Shown here piece by piece: positions 42,510 to 53,875 of a stretch of DNA of 64,000 nt. The DNA lies in the NCBI GenBank assembly GCA_030710605.1, contig CP092869.1:12239425-12303424 (forward strand), written 5' to 3'. The notes under the pieces were generated by a model, which ran no database searches, had not been told where the DNA came from, and saw only the letters and a program-made list of their open reading frames with translations. The position numbers were made by a program, and so were the translations under genes. Numbering within the stretch: the first letter of the stretch is position 1; each line of letters begins with the position of its first letter. This stretch comes from Cordylochernes scorpioides (lineage: Eukaryota > Arthropoda > Arachnida > Pseudoscorpiones > Chernetidae).

Positions 42510-45500
42510 TTAGGATTGGGCTATCTTCGTAGGGTCTTTACTGGCTTCTCCTCGGGAGCCTCCCCGGCGTGGTTCCGACTGTATACTCCTCAAGGTACTC
42601 CCCAGATCGGCGAATATCTCTAAATTGTAGAGCCGTTGAACCGGCCTAATCTGGACGCCCTTGCTGGTTCTCAACTTGGCGACCCTCACAGGTCCATCTC
42701 GGCCAGGGTAGACCTCCACAACTCTCGCCAAAGGCCAATTGACTCGCTTAGCATTATCTTGTCCAATCAACACCAGATCTCCCACCTTGATAGGTCTTGT
42801 CTTCGAGCGTCTTCTAGTCTCTTGCCTTAAGAATCCAAAATACTCCGTCCGGAATCTCTTCCGCAGATCTTCTCTTAATAAATTCATCAGAGTTTGAAGT
42901 CCCACATGCCCCCAAGTTTCATGCTTCCATCTAATGAGTAAATATACCAAGTCATGATCAGAAGGCAACAATAAAGGCATTCGAAAACTTTCCAGATCTT
43001 GTCTCCTACTTATTTTAGTTTTGACCCTCAACAAATTCAAAGAATCGCAGCATAACTTGAAATCCTTCAACCTCTTGTCCTCTGGTCCAGTGAAGGATTC
43101 CCGTTGGATAACTCTCACCAGCATCAGTTCCGCCCTTTTAATTTTATTCACAGTAAGATCACCTTTCACTCGCTGACCTATTGTTCCTCTCGCATTTGTT
43201 AAAAACCGGTTCATCCAGGCAGTTACTCTCAATATCTTGTAGTAGTTTGAAAAGCGATAGTAGTACTGATCTTTTTCCCTTTCAATACATGTTGATGTTA
43301 AAACAATCTTTCTCTTTTCCGAGTTCACAATATCTGGGTCAGGGTATATTTCCCTATGGGGCCAATCTCTTCTTGGTCTTCTCAACCAACTCGGGCCCTC
43401 CCACCACTTCGATCTCTCCAGAGAATCGGCTAAGCACCCCCGTGATGGTAAATCCGCTGGATTCAAACATCCTGGTACATGATACCAATCCTCTGTCTCA
43501 CTGAGAGATCGGATCTCCATAACTCGATTCATTACAAAAGTCGCCCAGTTATCTTTCCCTTGATCCAATGGAGTGCATTCATGGAGTCTGTCCAATAAAA
43601 TCGCTCCATGTCTTCAAATTTTAGGTCCCTCACAACGTTGTTCACCAAGCGGGCCCCAACCAAGCATGCCAACAGCTCCAAACGAGGAATGGTAGTCCCC
43701 TTCAAAGGAGCCACTCTCGACCGAGCCTGTACTAGTTGACACGTTACTTCCTGTTCGCTCTCGATGCGTAAAAAATACAAGTGGCGTAGGAGGCCTTAGA
43801 CGCATCACAAAAGACATGAAGAGTAGTTCCAATCCGGTGTTCTTCTCTATAGCAAAGCCATCTCGGTATGGCAATAGATTTCAGAGACTCCAATTTGGCC
43901 AGCCACCTCAAAAACTCGCAAGACAAGTTTTCAGGCAGAGGCTCATCCCACGACAATTTTAACAGCCACGTTTCCTGTAGGATAAGTCTCGGAACGAGGG
44001 TCACTGGACAAGTGAAGCCCACCGGATCGAAAATACGGCTTGCCAAGGAGAGTACCTTTCTTTTGTTTATTGGCCCCTGTATTTCCAAATTCTCCAAAAA
44101 ACAAGCCAAAGTGTCCTTTTCTTGATTCCATGTCATGCCCAACAACCTTCCTCTATCAGACCTAGGACCATCACACATTATACTGGTAACATTGCTTGTC
44201 CAATCACGCAAGTTGAAATGAGCAGAAGCCAACAATCTCTGTGCTTCGTCCACAAATTTTTCCATATCTGTGACTTTTGAGAAACTAGCCACACAGTTAT
44301 CGATGTATAAAGACTCCCTCAATAATTCAGCTGTTTCTTGCCAGTGTTCAGGAGCCTTGTTCAAGTGGTGAAACAGCGTGGCAAGCAGGAGATAAGGACT
44401 CGTCGTGATTCCGAAGACAACTCTCGCATGACGTAAAACCATCACATTTCCCTCTTTGTCATACCAGAGGAATCTTAGATAATCTCTGTCTTCCTCCCTA
44501 ATCCCAATTTGGAGGAAGGCCTTCTCTATGTCCGAGGAGACTCCTATCTCGCTCTTCCTAAATTTATTCAAAATTCTTGGGATCGTTTCTATCATATTCG
44601 GACCTCTTTCTAGACAATCATTCAGTGAAAGTTTTCCCTTCTTCTTCGCCGAAGCATCAAAAACTGGTCTTACTTTGGTGGTTGGACTATTCTCTTTAAA
44701 AACTGGTCGATGTGACAAATAGTGCACGCCTTCACGTTTATTGTCTATAACCCTTTCTATTATTTGATTCCTTAGCCACTTTTCGAGAATATCTTCATAT
44801 TCTGCCAAATTTCCGGTATTCACAAGATGTTTCCTCACGTTTGCTAATCGTTTTTCGGCAACATCTCTATTGTCCGTGAGTAGTTCTCTTTCGCGAATCC
44901 AAGGAAGGGCAACCTGGTAACGCCCCTCACAATCCTGTGAAATAGTACGTGCAAAATATTCTTCCGTTTCTTTTTGTATCGAGTCGTCTTGACGAGCATC
45001 TGAAATACCAATAGCCTCTAATCTCCATAAATTCTCCAAATCGCTAGTCAACAGTGAAGTTGTGCAAAGTCCACTAACGCTAGTTTCTTCTTCTGTGGCC
45101 GGAATCTTGCCCATTAAAGTCCAGCCCAACCTCGTTTGCACCGCCACAAGCCCAGAAGAAAGTCTTCTATGCTCTCCGGTTAGTAATTTTCCAGCAATAT
45201 CTGCTCCTATAAGAATCTCAAGAGGTCCCCTGTGTAGATCAGTTAATTCTATGTCATGAGCACTAAGATCTTGCATCCATTTACCCTGATGGACCCTGGG
45301 CACGCTGTCGCAGATAACATCTTGGCTCAGTGCTTCAAAATTACAGCCATAAGATCCGTCTAAATTGCTCAACCTGATATCATAAACTCCATGTTCGTAC
45401 AACTCTGTGTTCGATCCACCAAACAAAGAGTGGCGAAGAGACTCTTTTTTGGAACATTCATATCCCATTTCTTCCGCCGTGTCCTGGAGTACATAGGACC

Positions 45501-46923
45501 TCTGAGATCCCGTATCAATCAAAATTCGTCCCATTCTTTCTTTACACTTTCCTCTGATAGTCACTCTCAGTGTGGGCAACAACACCACAGGCGTCGTCAG
45601 ATTGGTCAAAGTCTCATCCCTCATCATCCCTCGGGCTGGAGTAGCATTCTGGTTCTTCCTGGGGCACATAATCCTTGAATGTCTCAATTCCCCACAGCTG
45701 GTGCAACTTGTCTTAACTTTGCAGAATTTGCTCAAATGACCATATTTCAGGCATCTGAAACAAGCCCCTTTCTTCTTTAATTTTCCCAATTTATCTTCCA
45801 ATGTCAAATTTTCCGCGAATTCGCACTTTGTACTTTCATGATCTCTTTTACAAAAGGCGCAATTCTTCCTCTTATTCACTGCTTCAGAGGCATTCAAAAA
45901 ACCAGCAGCCGTGGGCAGGGGATTCCTCTCATTTCTTCGATACTTCACGATAGAGCTTTGTGACTGAGGGTGCTCATTTGATGGTTGGCCGGCTGTTATT
46001 TCGTCCTGCGTACCGAACGTGCTTTCTAATGCAATCAATTGTCTCTCCAAAAATTCAATCAAATCTCCAAGAGAAAAAGCTCCTGTGAATTCCCGGTGTA
46101 ATTCAAGCTTTAAGTCTGATGGCAATAGCTTGAGGAGTAAAGGGCACAATAAGTTACCGTAGCTTTCAACGACAACACCCAATGACTCCAAACTTCTAAT
46201 CTGCACCAGGATTCTGCCGTACAATTCTCTGAAAGCCCTCACGTCCTTTGTCACTCTAAGTGGTTTCAAGGCCAAGAGGTTGTTCATATGCACGTCGATC
46301 AACCTTTCCCCTTTTCCGAAGCGTTTCTTCAACAATTCAACGGCCTTATCGTAATTTTCCTCAGATAGGCAAAATCCTTCCACAGTTTGGGCCGCCGTTC
46401 CACCCAAGTAGGCTTTAAGATAGTTAAATTTATCTATCTTGGTCAAGTGTTCATTCCTATTGATTGATGAATCGAAGGCATTCCAAAAATTTAACCACTG
46501 GCTAATTTCCCCGTAGAATCTTTCCATTGTCAATTTGGGTAACTTAACCATCCCAGTTAGAGTCGGTCGACCGATTTCTCCTGGATATTCCTTCTTCGTG
46601 GCAGTTGCAGTTTCCCTCTGCATTCCTTCCGCTACCACCAGACTTCTTTTCTTTAACAAATATTTCCACGCCACGGCCTTTTCCCGGTATTCCTCTACCA
46701 TCTTTAGATCTTTCTCTAGATCTTTGATGTCAATCAGCTTACCGATTTCTTCGTCTACCCGCCTCAGTTCTTCGTAGACATCCGAAAGCTGCCCCAGCAG
46801 TTCCTCGTGGTCACACTCCTTGTGCACGTCATATTCCTCTATTCTTTTCCCGTACTTGGATAAAGACGTGCGGAGTATGGTTCTCTTCTTCTTGAGTCTC
46901 TCTAGCGCTTCTTCTCTCTCCAT
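42510..46923 (-). pseudogene. BEL/Pao gag-pol, two frameshifts and integrase core deletion
   Basis: The first ATG of the open frame is at 46923 (the frame itself extends back to 46989 through the primer site). In order, with residues counted from 46989: coiled-coil-rich Gag with the DUF1759-type region (FYGEISQWLNFWNAFDSSI), zinc knuckles near residue 375 (CAFCKRDHESTKC, CFRCLKYGHLSKFC), retropepsin-like protease near 486 (LIDTGSQRSYVL), reverse transcriptase (VRPVFDASAKKKGKLSLND, ESLYIDNCVASF near 893; YIDN in place of YVDD), RNase H (HVFCDASKASYATC, YWTDSMNALHWI). Frame shifts near 43755 and 43555. In the integrase, HVGLQTLMNLLRED runs straight into the C-terminal KVGDLVLIGQDN part. About 240 residues carrying the catalytic core are absent, judged against BEL/Pao 2 at the window end. 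Confidence 0.92.
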
Positions 46924-47247
46924 CTTCTGATCCAAAAGGGTTCCAAATATAGGCACGGCTTTCTCCTCGCGTCCCGGCTGGGATGCCAAATGTCGCGTTC
47001 AGCGGCACAGCGCCCAGGCTCTATTTTGCCCAGACGCCCGAAGTCTCTTATTCTGGTCCCGGGGAGGAAAAAATCCGTGGAATCTCAAAGGTAGAGAAGA
47101 GCGATTCCCAAGAAGTCAAATCGGCGGAAGTGTCTAAGGCAGGTATCAACCAAGGCGTAGACCTCTCGAGAGCGGGCCGAGAAACCACACGACTCTAACC
47201 AGTCAACTACTTTATTTTTTGTCACGAATATATATACATATAAATAC

Positions 47248-50180
47248 TTGATGAGGAAAGAGTTTCTTTATTACACAAAATTAGTTCACAAGCTTTCGGG
47301 CACAATCACCCTTCTACTGGTGTAAAACGAGACAAAATTATTAGTGGCATTCAGCTATATACATATATACAAAAAGTAAGAAAATAAGACAGATATGTAA
47401 AATTGTGCCAGAGAAAATTAACATAATATTGGAGGATCATTCATAAAATTAAGCAAAGCAAGTAAATAAACGTATAATACATTCAATACTTGGCTATTAC
47501 AGAAACTAAGTATGAACAACGACTGTTAAACGAAATAAAACAAAATAAAATAGAAATAAAATAAAATAAAATAAAATAAACCAAAATTGCCATTGACGTG
47601 TAAAAGTATAAGTAAGTTAATGAAAACTAGATCTTTCAGGTAGGAGGTTCCAGTACTAAATTATCATATATTTCAGGAAGGTCTATTGCTCTATTGATGC
47701 TTTTAAATTTTTTGGTGAGTATAGCTTCCAGGACCAATCGCTGGTGTTTGTTCTTAATCTCATGATAATGGGCCGAGGGGTTATAGATATTGAATGTGTG
47801 GCCTTGGTCGAAAAAGTATGGTTTTCCATACCAGGCTACTGCGGAAGACCACCGTCGAGTCTTGAACCTCTCCAGTACTGAACTTTCAGAAGCAGAGATC
47901 TCCTTGCTATCTAAGGGCTTGAATTATCGCAATGAAGCCAAACCTGATGTCCCTAGGATCATCAGCGGTGTAGAGGCTTCTATTAAGGACCTTAGTCACC
48001 AGGCGAAAAATGATATTAGAAGCCGTATCTCATCCGTACTCATGAATCCCACAACCCAAAATCCTCAGGCCCGCATGGAGAGAACCATTATGAAAAGGTT
48101 GAAAGATCGGAGTGACATCATAATCTGCAACTCTGATAAAGGATCACAGACAGTCGTTATGGATATCTCAACGTATAGATCCAAAATGATGGACGTCCTT
48201 ACAGATGAATCTACTTTTATTCCCATAGATGAGGATGCCAAGCTTCGCACCTATCAGGATTTCAGGAAAGCTCTATTAGAACAAAAAAGACTCTCCCAGA
48301 TTAACTCAGAAGAATTCAAATTATTCACATCACGCCTTACCACAGACGCCTACATATATGGATTACCTAAGATACACAAACCTAATGTCCCAATGCGCCC
48401 TATCGTAGCCTGTCACAGATCACCGTCAGCCCCATTAGCCAGGTATTTATCTAATTTTTTCTCCCCGTTAATAAAACAATATAATCATAAATTCACGGTA
48501 CACAACACACCTAATTTCATTGAGGAGTTATGGAAAATTTCCCCTGGTCCAAACACCATAATGTGCTCTTATGATGTAGTTTCATTGTTTTTAAGCTTAC
48601 CCCACTCAGTTATTAGAGAAAGCATAGTTGCCTTCCTGACAGAAATACAGACCGATGCATCCACCATACAAACAATAGTATGCCTGGCAGATATTTGTCT
48701 AAATATGAGTGTATTTAAATTTGAGTCGCAAGCATACAGACAGATACGGGGTTCCCCAATGGGGAGTTCGTTTTCAACAGTTGCAGCAGAATTGGTGATG
48801 ATCATGGTTGACAAATCAATCAATGAAAAACATAGAACAGATATCGTGTTATGGCGCAGATATGTAGATGATATCTTTTGTGTCTGTGATCAGAGTTCAT
48901 ACGAAACTATATTAGCATCCCTTAACAGTTACAATGAGGATATGTCGTTTACCATAGAAATAGCTCAAGGGGGTGTAATACCATTCCTTGATGTTCTAAT
49001 AATTCAAACTCCAAACTCTTACCACACTACCGTATATTACTAAAAAGATTTCCTCCCCAACTACACGCATTACACTTCCTGTTGTCCCAATTCCCAAAAA
49101 ATCAGTATTATAAAAACTTTATCTAAGCGTATACACACCCATTGTTCCCTTCCATCTTTCCAGGCAATAGAGAAACAGAACATAATCAAGAATCTCAACT
49201 CTGCAGGCTATCCGACATCCTTTGTTTGCAAACATTTTTATGTTTTCTCAGGAATAAGAAATACTGCTCAATACCGGTCCACCTGTTTTATTCCATACTC
49301 TTACAAATCGGCGGCCATAGCACGAATTCTGAATAGATATGGGGTAAACTCATATTTCTCCAACACACTCAGTCTGGCAACCAAACTAAAACAGACAATA
49401 GCAAGAAGTAGTGTAACCATTGATTCCCTTAATTATCACAATGCCATTTACTCCATATCATGTGAGCAGTGTGATGCCAAGTATGTCGGAGAGACTGGGA
49501 GAATGGTGAAGACCAGAATGGTGGAGCATGATAGATCGGTAAAAAGGAAAGATCCCCGCTCTCTAGTTTACCAACACATACGGGACACAGGCCACACATT
49601 CAATATCTATAACCCCTCGGCCCATTATCATGAGATTAAGAACAAACACCAGCGATTGGTCCTGGAAGCTATACTCACCAAAAAATTTAAAAGCATCAAT
49701 AGAGCAATAGACCTTCCTGAAATATATGATAATTTAGTACTGGAACCTCCTACCTGAAAGATCTAGTTTTCATTAACTTACTTATACTTTTACACGTCAA
49801 TGGCAATTTTGGTTTATTTTATTTTATTTTATTTCTATTTTATTTTGTTTTATTTCGTTTAACAGTCGTTGTTCATACTTAGTTTCTGTAATAGCCAAGT
49901 ATTGAATGTATTATACGTTTATTTACTTGCTTTGCTTAATTTTATGAATGATCCTCCAATATTATGTTAATTTTCTCTGGCACAATTTTACATATCTGTC
50001 TTATTTTCTTACTTTTTGTATATATGTATATAGCTGAATGCCACTAATAATTTTGTCTCGTTTTACACCAGTAGAAGGGTGATTGTGCCCGAAAGCTTGT
50101 GAACTAATTTTGTGTAATAAAGAAACTCTTTCCTCATCAAGTATTTCGTTCTTAAAGTTTAGTGAAGGAATTATTATTTC
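47248..50180 (+). mobile_element. Penelope-like element with long inverted terminal repeats
   Basis: The 47248-47803 segment starts cttgatgaggaaagag and is the inverted copy of about 49588-50141. The right end carries an extra tail (50142-50180). The left repeat even contains the inverted 3' coding end of the endonuclease. Inverted or partial LTR-like termini and a reverse transcriptase followed by GIY-YIG endonuclease are hallmarks of Penelope-like elements. Confidence 0.9.
47790..49757 (+). pseudogene. Penelope-like reverse transcriptase plus GIY-YIG endonuclease, single stop
   Basis: One frame runs 47790-49757 (about 655 codons) with only TAA at 49041-49043 inside it. Reverse transcriptase blocks: CNSDKGSQTVVMD, YGLPKIHKPNVPMRPIV, CSYDVVSLFLSLP, IRGSPMGSSFS and RRYVDDIFCV (YVDD from residue 358). 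After the stop the same frame continues with KDFLPNYTHY and the endonuclease IYSISCEQCDAKYVGETGR, TRMVEH, LEAILTKKF. The open frame begins with TTG inside the inverted repeat, so the natural N-terminus is probably cut off. The stop replaces a codon that aligns where related elements usually have Arg or another residue; this is from memory of the family. Confidence 0.88.
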
Positions 50181-50431
50181 AATACATATAAATATTTACA
50201 TATGGCAAATATGTTTCTTATAATGGATTAAATTTACATATATTTAAAAATATATAAATCTATAAGAAAAATAACATTCTTTTCCCAACACCCTGTGTAT
50301 ATTACAAGAACTGCAATAACTGTTACAACGCCCAACTCACTCCGGACCATATATACTCGGCCATCCTTGCAGCCCTCTATATGGCAGACATCAATTCAGA
50401 AGAGGACATCCATACAGTACCTCAGTTAGTC

Positions 50432-51160
50432 GGGATTGTGATCAGGGTGCACGGACCGATCTGATCTGCTCCATGGACAAGACACCACCCAACTTGTGTA
50501 TATAATCTATAATCCAAATTGTGACTTATCATTATGGGTAGTTAGCGACTGTTTTTATTGTAAGTGCATCACATGTCTACGCATGTAGAAGGCAGTTAGA
50601 CTTTTGTACTTACAAATATGTCATAACCCCGTTTGGTTACTTGCACTTTACTGATGGGGGGGTTTGACCTTAGCAAGAATCGAAGACCATTGAAGCAATT
50701 TTTCTTTCAGAAAAAGTTTCCAATGCGGGATTCGATTCTGGGTCATGGCTGTTATATCACTCCTTTGTCAACCCTCTATATAAACAGTCTTGTAGATATG
50801 TCCTGTCGTCAGATAGGATTTGATGGTTCAGCGATAAAATATCTTTCTTACTTCTCTAACTTGTTGTGTGACAATGAAATAAATGGTTGTGTTGAAACGT
50901 ATTGTTGTCCCTAGTACACATGATGGTGGTGTCTTGTCGGTGGAGCAGATCAGATCGGTCCGTGCACCCTGATCACAATACCGGCTAACTGAGGTGGTGG
51001 TGTCTTGTCCATGGAGCAGATCGGTCCGTGCACCCTGATCACAATACCGGCTAACTGAGATGGTGGTGTCTTGTCCATGGAGCAGATCAGATCGGTCCAT
51101 GCACCCTGATCACAATACCAGCCAACTGAGGTGGTGGTGTCTTGTCCATGGAGCAGACTT
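50432..51160. repeat. Second foldback-like minisatellite, copy B
   Basis: Inverted unit at 50432-50495 and three direct units near 50925-51150. Same composition as 29212-30210. Confidence 0.6.
50538..50757 (-). repeat. SINE, copy 4 (copy B counterpart of SINE 2)
   Basis: Same as 29310-29545 with a much shorter G-run (about 7 versus 14 bases) and a small deletion before 'ttatatcactcc'. Confidence 0.6.
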
Positions 51161-51305
51161 GGATATACTATGCTTGACAGTCCAGAACAAAACCCAGGTT
51201 TTCATAAAGTACATTTCTACTTTAGATAATATAAAATAATGATTTTTTTGTTTTGAAAATCTCAAATTTAAACAGACTAATTGAAAAAATAAATATATAT
51301 ATATA

Positions 51306-52449
51306 CGAGGGCCATCCAATAAATAAGTTTCCCTATTTTTTAACAAATAAACCACATTATTTACAATTATGCAGTTATTTTATTTTCATTATACAACTCA
51401 TAGACTACTTCTCTAAATAATCACCATTTATTTCCAAACATTTTTGGTACCTTTGTAGCAATTTTTTGATACCACTGTTGTACCAAGCCGTGTCCTGTTT
51501 TCGTAGCCAGTGGTTCTCCTCCGCCTGCACTTCGTCATCATTCGCAAAGTGCTAGCCTCCAAGGTGCCACTTGAGTGCTGGAAAAAGATGGAAGTCGCTT
51601 GGGGCAAGTTCCGGAGAATAAGGTGGATGTGTGAAAATTTCCCATTTGAAGTTTTCCATAGCCATAACTTTGCCTGCAGAATTTTGACCTTCGCCTTTTT
51701 TGGTGCACTTTCCTCAGGCTTCTTCCACACCATGCTTTGTCGTTTTGTTTCTGGAGTTGAATGATGCATTCAGCTTTCATTTCCAGTGACAATACGGGAA
51801 AACAGTTGATCTCCATCTTTTTGATGCATTTCCAGGAAAGCTAGGGCTGCCTCCATCCGTTGTTCCTTGAGATTTTCCAAGAGCAAACGTGGGACCCATC
51901 TCTTGCGCAGACTTTGCGAAAATTCAAAATATCTGACATGATTGTTCCAATCGAAGAGCGTCCAATTTCGATTCCAGGAGGCAGTCGAATCATTATTTCG
52001 TCAATGGTGACGCGGCGATCTGCTTCCACCACATTCCGAACAGCAGCAACGACTGCATTGTCCGTAGCAGAAACGGGCCTGCAGCTTCGCTCGTCATCAT
52101 GCACGTTTTGCCGTCCTTCTAAGAACCATGAACGCTATCGGCGAACCATTTGGATGCTCATACATTCTTCACCATACACTGACACTAAATTGCGATGAAT
52201 ATTGACCACAGTTTCATTTTTCGCCGTGAAAAAAACGAATTACAGAACGGAGTTCGCAAGTGGACACGTTCACCAGTGGTAGCTCCATGGAAACTGAAGC
52301 GCTACGGACTTGCGCGTACGAGTAGCGTGATTTTGAAGGTCACCAGCTTCCAACGCATCCTAGTGACCATTTCTTCCATACTAACTAATTTTCACAACGT
52401 TTCGTTTGCAGAAAAAAAATAGGGAAACTTATTTATTGGATGGCCCTCG
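51306..52449 (-). mobile_element. Mariner element 3 in copy B (1144 bp), different family
   Basis: Long TIRs starting CGAGGGCCATCCAATAAATA, matched in complement at 52449. TA flanks both ends within an AT repeat. Copy A near 30340 has only the (AT)n. Transposase remnants are on the minus strand. Confidence 0.92.
51415..52240 (-). pseudogene. Mariner transposase 3, frameshifted
   Basis: Fragments in three frames: DDERSCRPVSATDNAVVAAV and RRVTIDEIMIRLPPGIEIGR (DNA-binding helices), then EMHQKDGDQLF-like and HHSTPETKRQSMVWKKPEE around the first catalytic region. The distal catalytic motifs are scrambled by frameshifts. Non-functional. Sequence and TIRs differ from mariners 1 and 2. Confidence 0.85.
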
Positions 52450-52908
52450 TATATACATTATCATTATGATTAATCATTATAATGATTACCTGCGATATAA
52501 GAAGTTTTCGCCTCCCACACACCACACACGTCACCAACCGGCCAGAATTTCATCTTTGTATTGTAAAATGGATGACAAGCTATCCAAGAAGCCAATATTC
52601 CAGAGTAAAGTTGAAGAAAGATGGGTGAACTCCAGCTGCTCCAACTACCATATGTGATAGATACAGGCTCCAAAAAAAGCATTCCAATGTGAGGGTACAA
52701 GAAGAGTCTTGTTACATCTGTGACAAGTAGAAGACGTGGCGTGTTGTCTCCCAGCATGTAGATGATCCTACAAGACAGTGCTAGAGAAACTTGCCTGACC
52801 TAGACGTGAGCCGGACGTAGACAAGGAGGATCCTTCTAATGGCAGATATTGTAGACAAGTCCCTCTATCTAGTTCCCCATTCCATTAACACATCCTGGCA
52901 ATAAAGTA

Positions 52909-53187
52909 CACCTATCCCCCCGATTTACACGGTAGATACGTTCCTGAGAAAAACGTGTAAATCGGAGGATAGGTGTACACAGAAATAAAAATAAAATGCA
53001 TTGACAGGTTAAAATATATAGTCAGCACATAAGCTCGGGATTCCTCGTGAGATGTGTACACAGCGCAAGTGTTCAATCACAGTAGCATTTAGTATAGTGC
53101 GATAAAAACAAAAAAAAAACTTATTTGGAAAACCGTGTAAAATCGAAAACGTGTAAAACAAGTACCGTGTAAATCGGGGGATAGATG
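52909..53187. mobile_element. MITE (279 bp) in copy B
   Basis: CACCTATCCCCCCGATTTAC at the left is complementary to the right end. TA at 52907-52908 and 53188-53189, against a single TA in copy A ('aaagtatatcaa', about 30805). Sub-terminal 'gtgtaaatcgg' is repeated several times. No coding capacity. Probably Pogo/Tigger-derived. Confidence 0.85.
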
Positions 53188-53509
53188 TATATCAAATTAA
53201 GCTATATCCACAACAAACCTATATTAAACTTTGTGCACAAACAACGTTCGCTGAAAAAACATCTTAACAATAATGATAAAAGTGATGATGCAAATAACAA
53301 AAATTTTTCAATTATTTTGTATAAATATTATTAAGAGATTGTACATAGAGTATTAGCCCGTTAAAGAGTAGTATATTTTGCTCGAAAGCTTTCAAATTTA
53401 AAATTAAAAGAAACTTTTTACCTGATTTTTATTTTTCCTCTTTCAAATAATTTCTGGTAACTATTGCTCATATAAAAATGATAAAAGTAGAGAGATTCTA
53501 TTGGCGGTT

Positions 53510-53825
53510 CAATGTTTACGTGGTACAGTGATAATCATGGTGGGTAGAAGTAGGCGACTGCTTTTACTGTAAGTGCACCTCATGTCTACATATCTGAAAA
53601 GCAGTTCGACTTTGCACTTACAAATAAATATGCCAGAGCCCCGTTGCTTGGTTACTTGCACTCGCTGGTGGGATTGGACTTTTGCCAGAATCGGGGGCCA
53701 TTGGAGCATTTTTTTTTTTTTTTATCAGAAAAAAGTGCCCAATGCGGGAATCGAAACCGGGTCGTAGCAGTCGAAAACCAACAGTTTATACCAGCCTTCC
53801 ACCGACACACCGCGGTTCAATGTAA
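53510..53825 (-). repeat. SINE, copy 5 (copy B counterpart of SINE 3)
   Basis: Same as 31136-31455. The tail end 'cttatccctagtacacgtgg' is partly deleted. Confidence 0.65.
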
Positions 53826-53875
53826 ATATGTTCTCCTGTAGAGGAGCTTTCTTTCCCGAAAGCTAGAGATATTTA

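Larger units (their letters stand above)
42088..50290 (-). mobile_element. BEL/Pao retrotransposon 1 in copy B, with nested Penelope-like element
   Basis: Complete insertion: 5-bp duplication CCCTG at 42083-42087 and 50291-50295, and the empty site 'attaccttgtgtatatt' in copy A (about 29065). Minus-strand order: 5' LTR (50290-46991, split by the Penelope-like element at 47248-50180), primer-binding site TGGCATCCCAGCCGGGACG (46988-46970), gag-pol, polypurine tract AAGGTGGGAGTA, 3' LTR (42440-42088). The LTRs differ at only one or two positions, so insertion is recent. Confidence 0.95.
46991..50290 (-). repeat. BEL/Pao 1 5' LTR, split by an insertion
   Basis: LTR sequence at 46991-47247 and 50181-50290. 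'tacatataaata' occurs on both sides of the insert, a ~12-base target duplication. Confidence 0.9.
31609..53875 (+). repeat. Copy B of the duplicated block, with six insertions
   Basis: Without its insertions (35997-36245, 39059-40382, 40565-41863, 42088-50290, 51306-52449, 52909-53187) this is collinear with 21225-31508. It ends at 53875. What follows ('aaataaatgatttg') is unique, while copy A's continuation is hidden by the gap. Confidence 0.9.

Noticed and set aside
47248-50180. Canonical hammerhead ribozyme in the Penelope-like terminal repeats
   Set aside because: Expected for this class, but no CTGATGA...GAAA core could be found; only a GTAGAAG...CGAAAG motif, reported separately.
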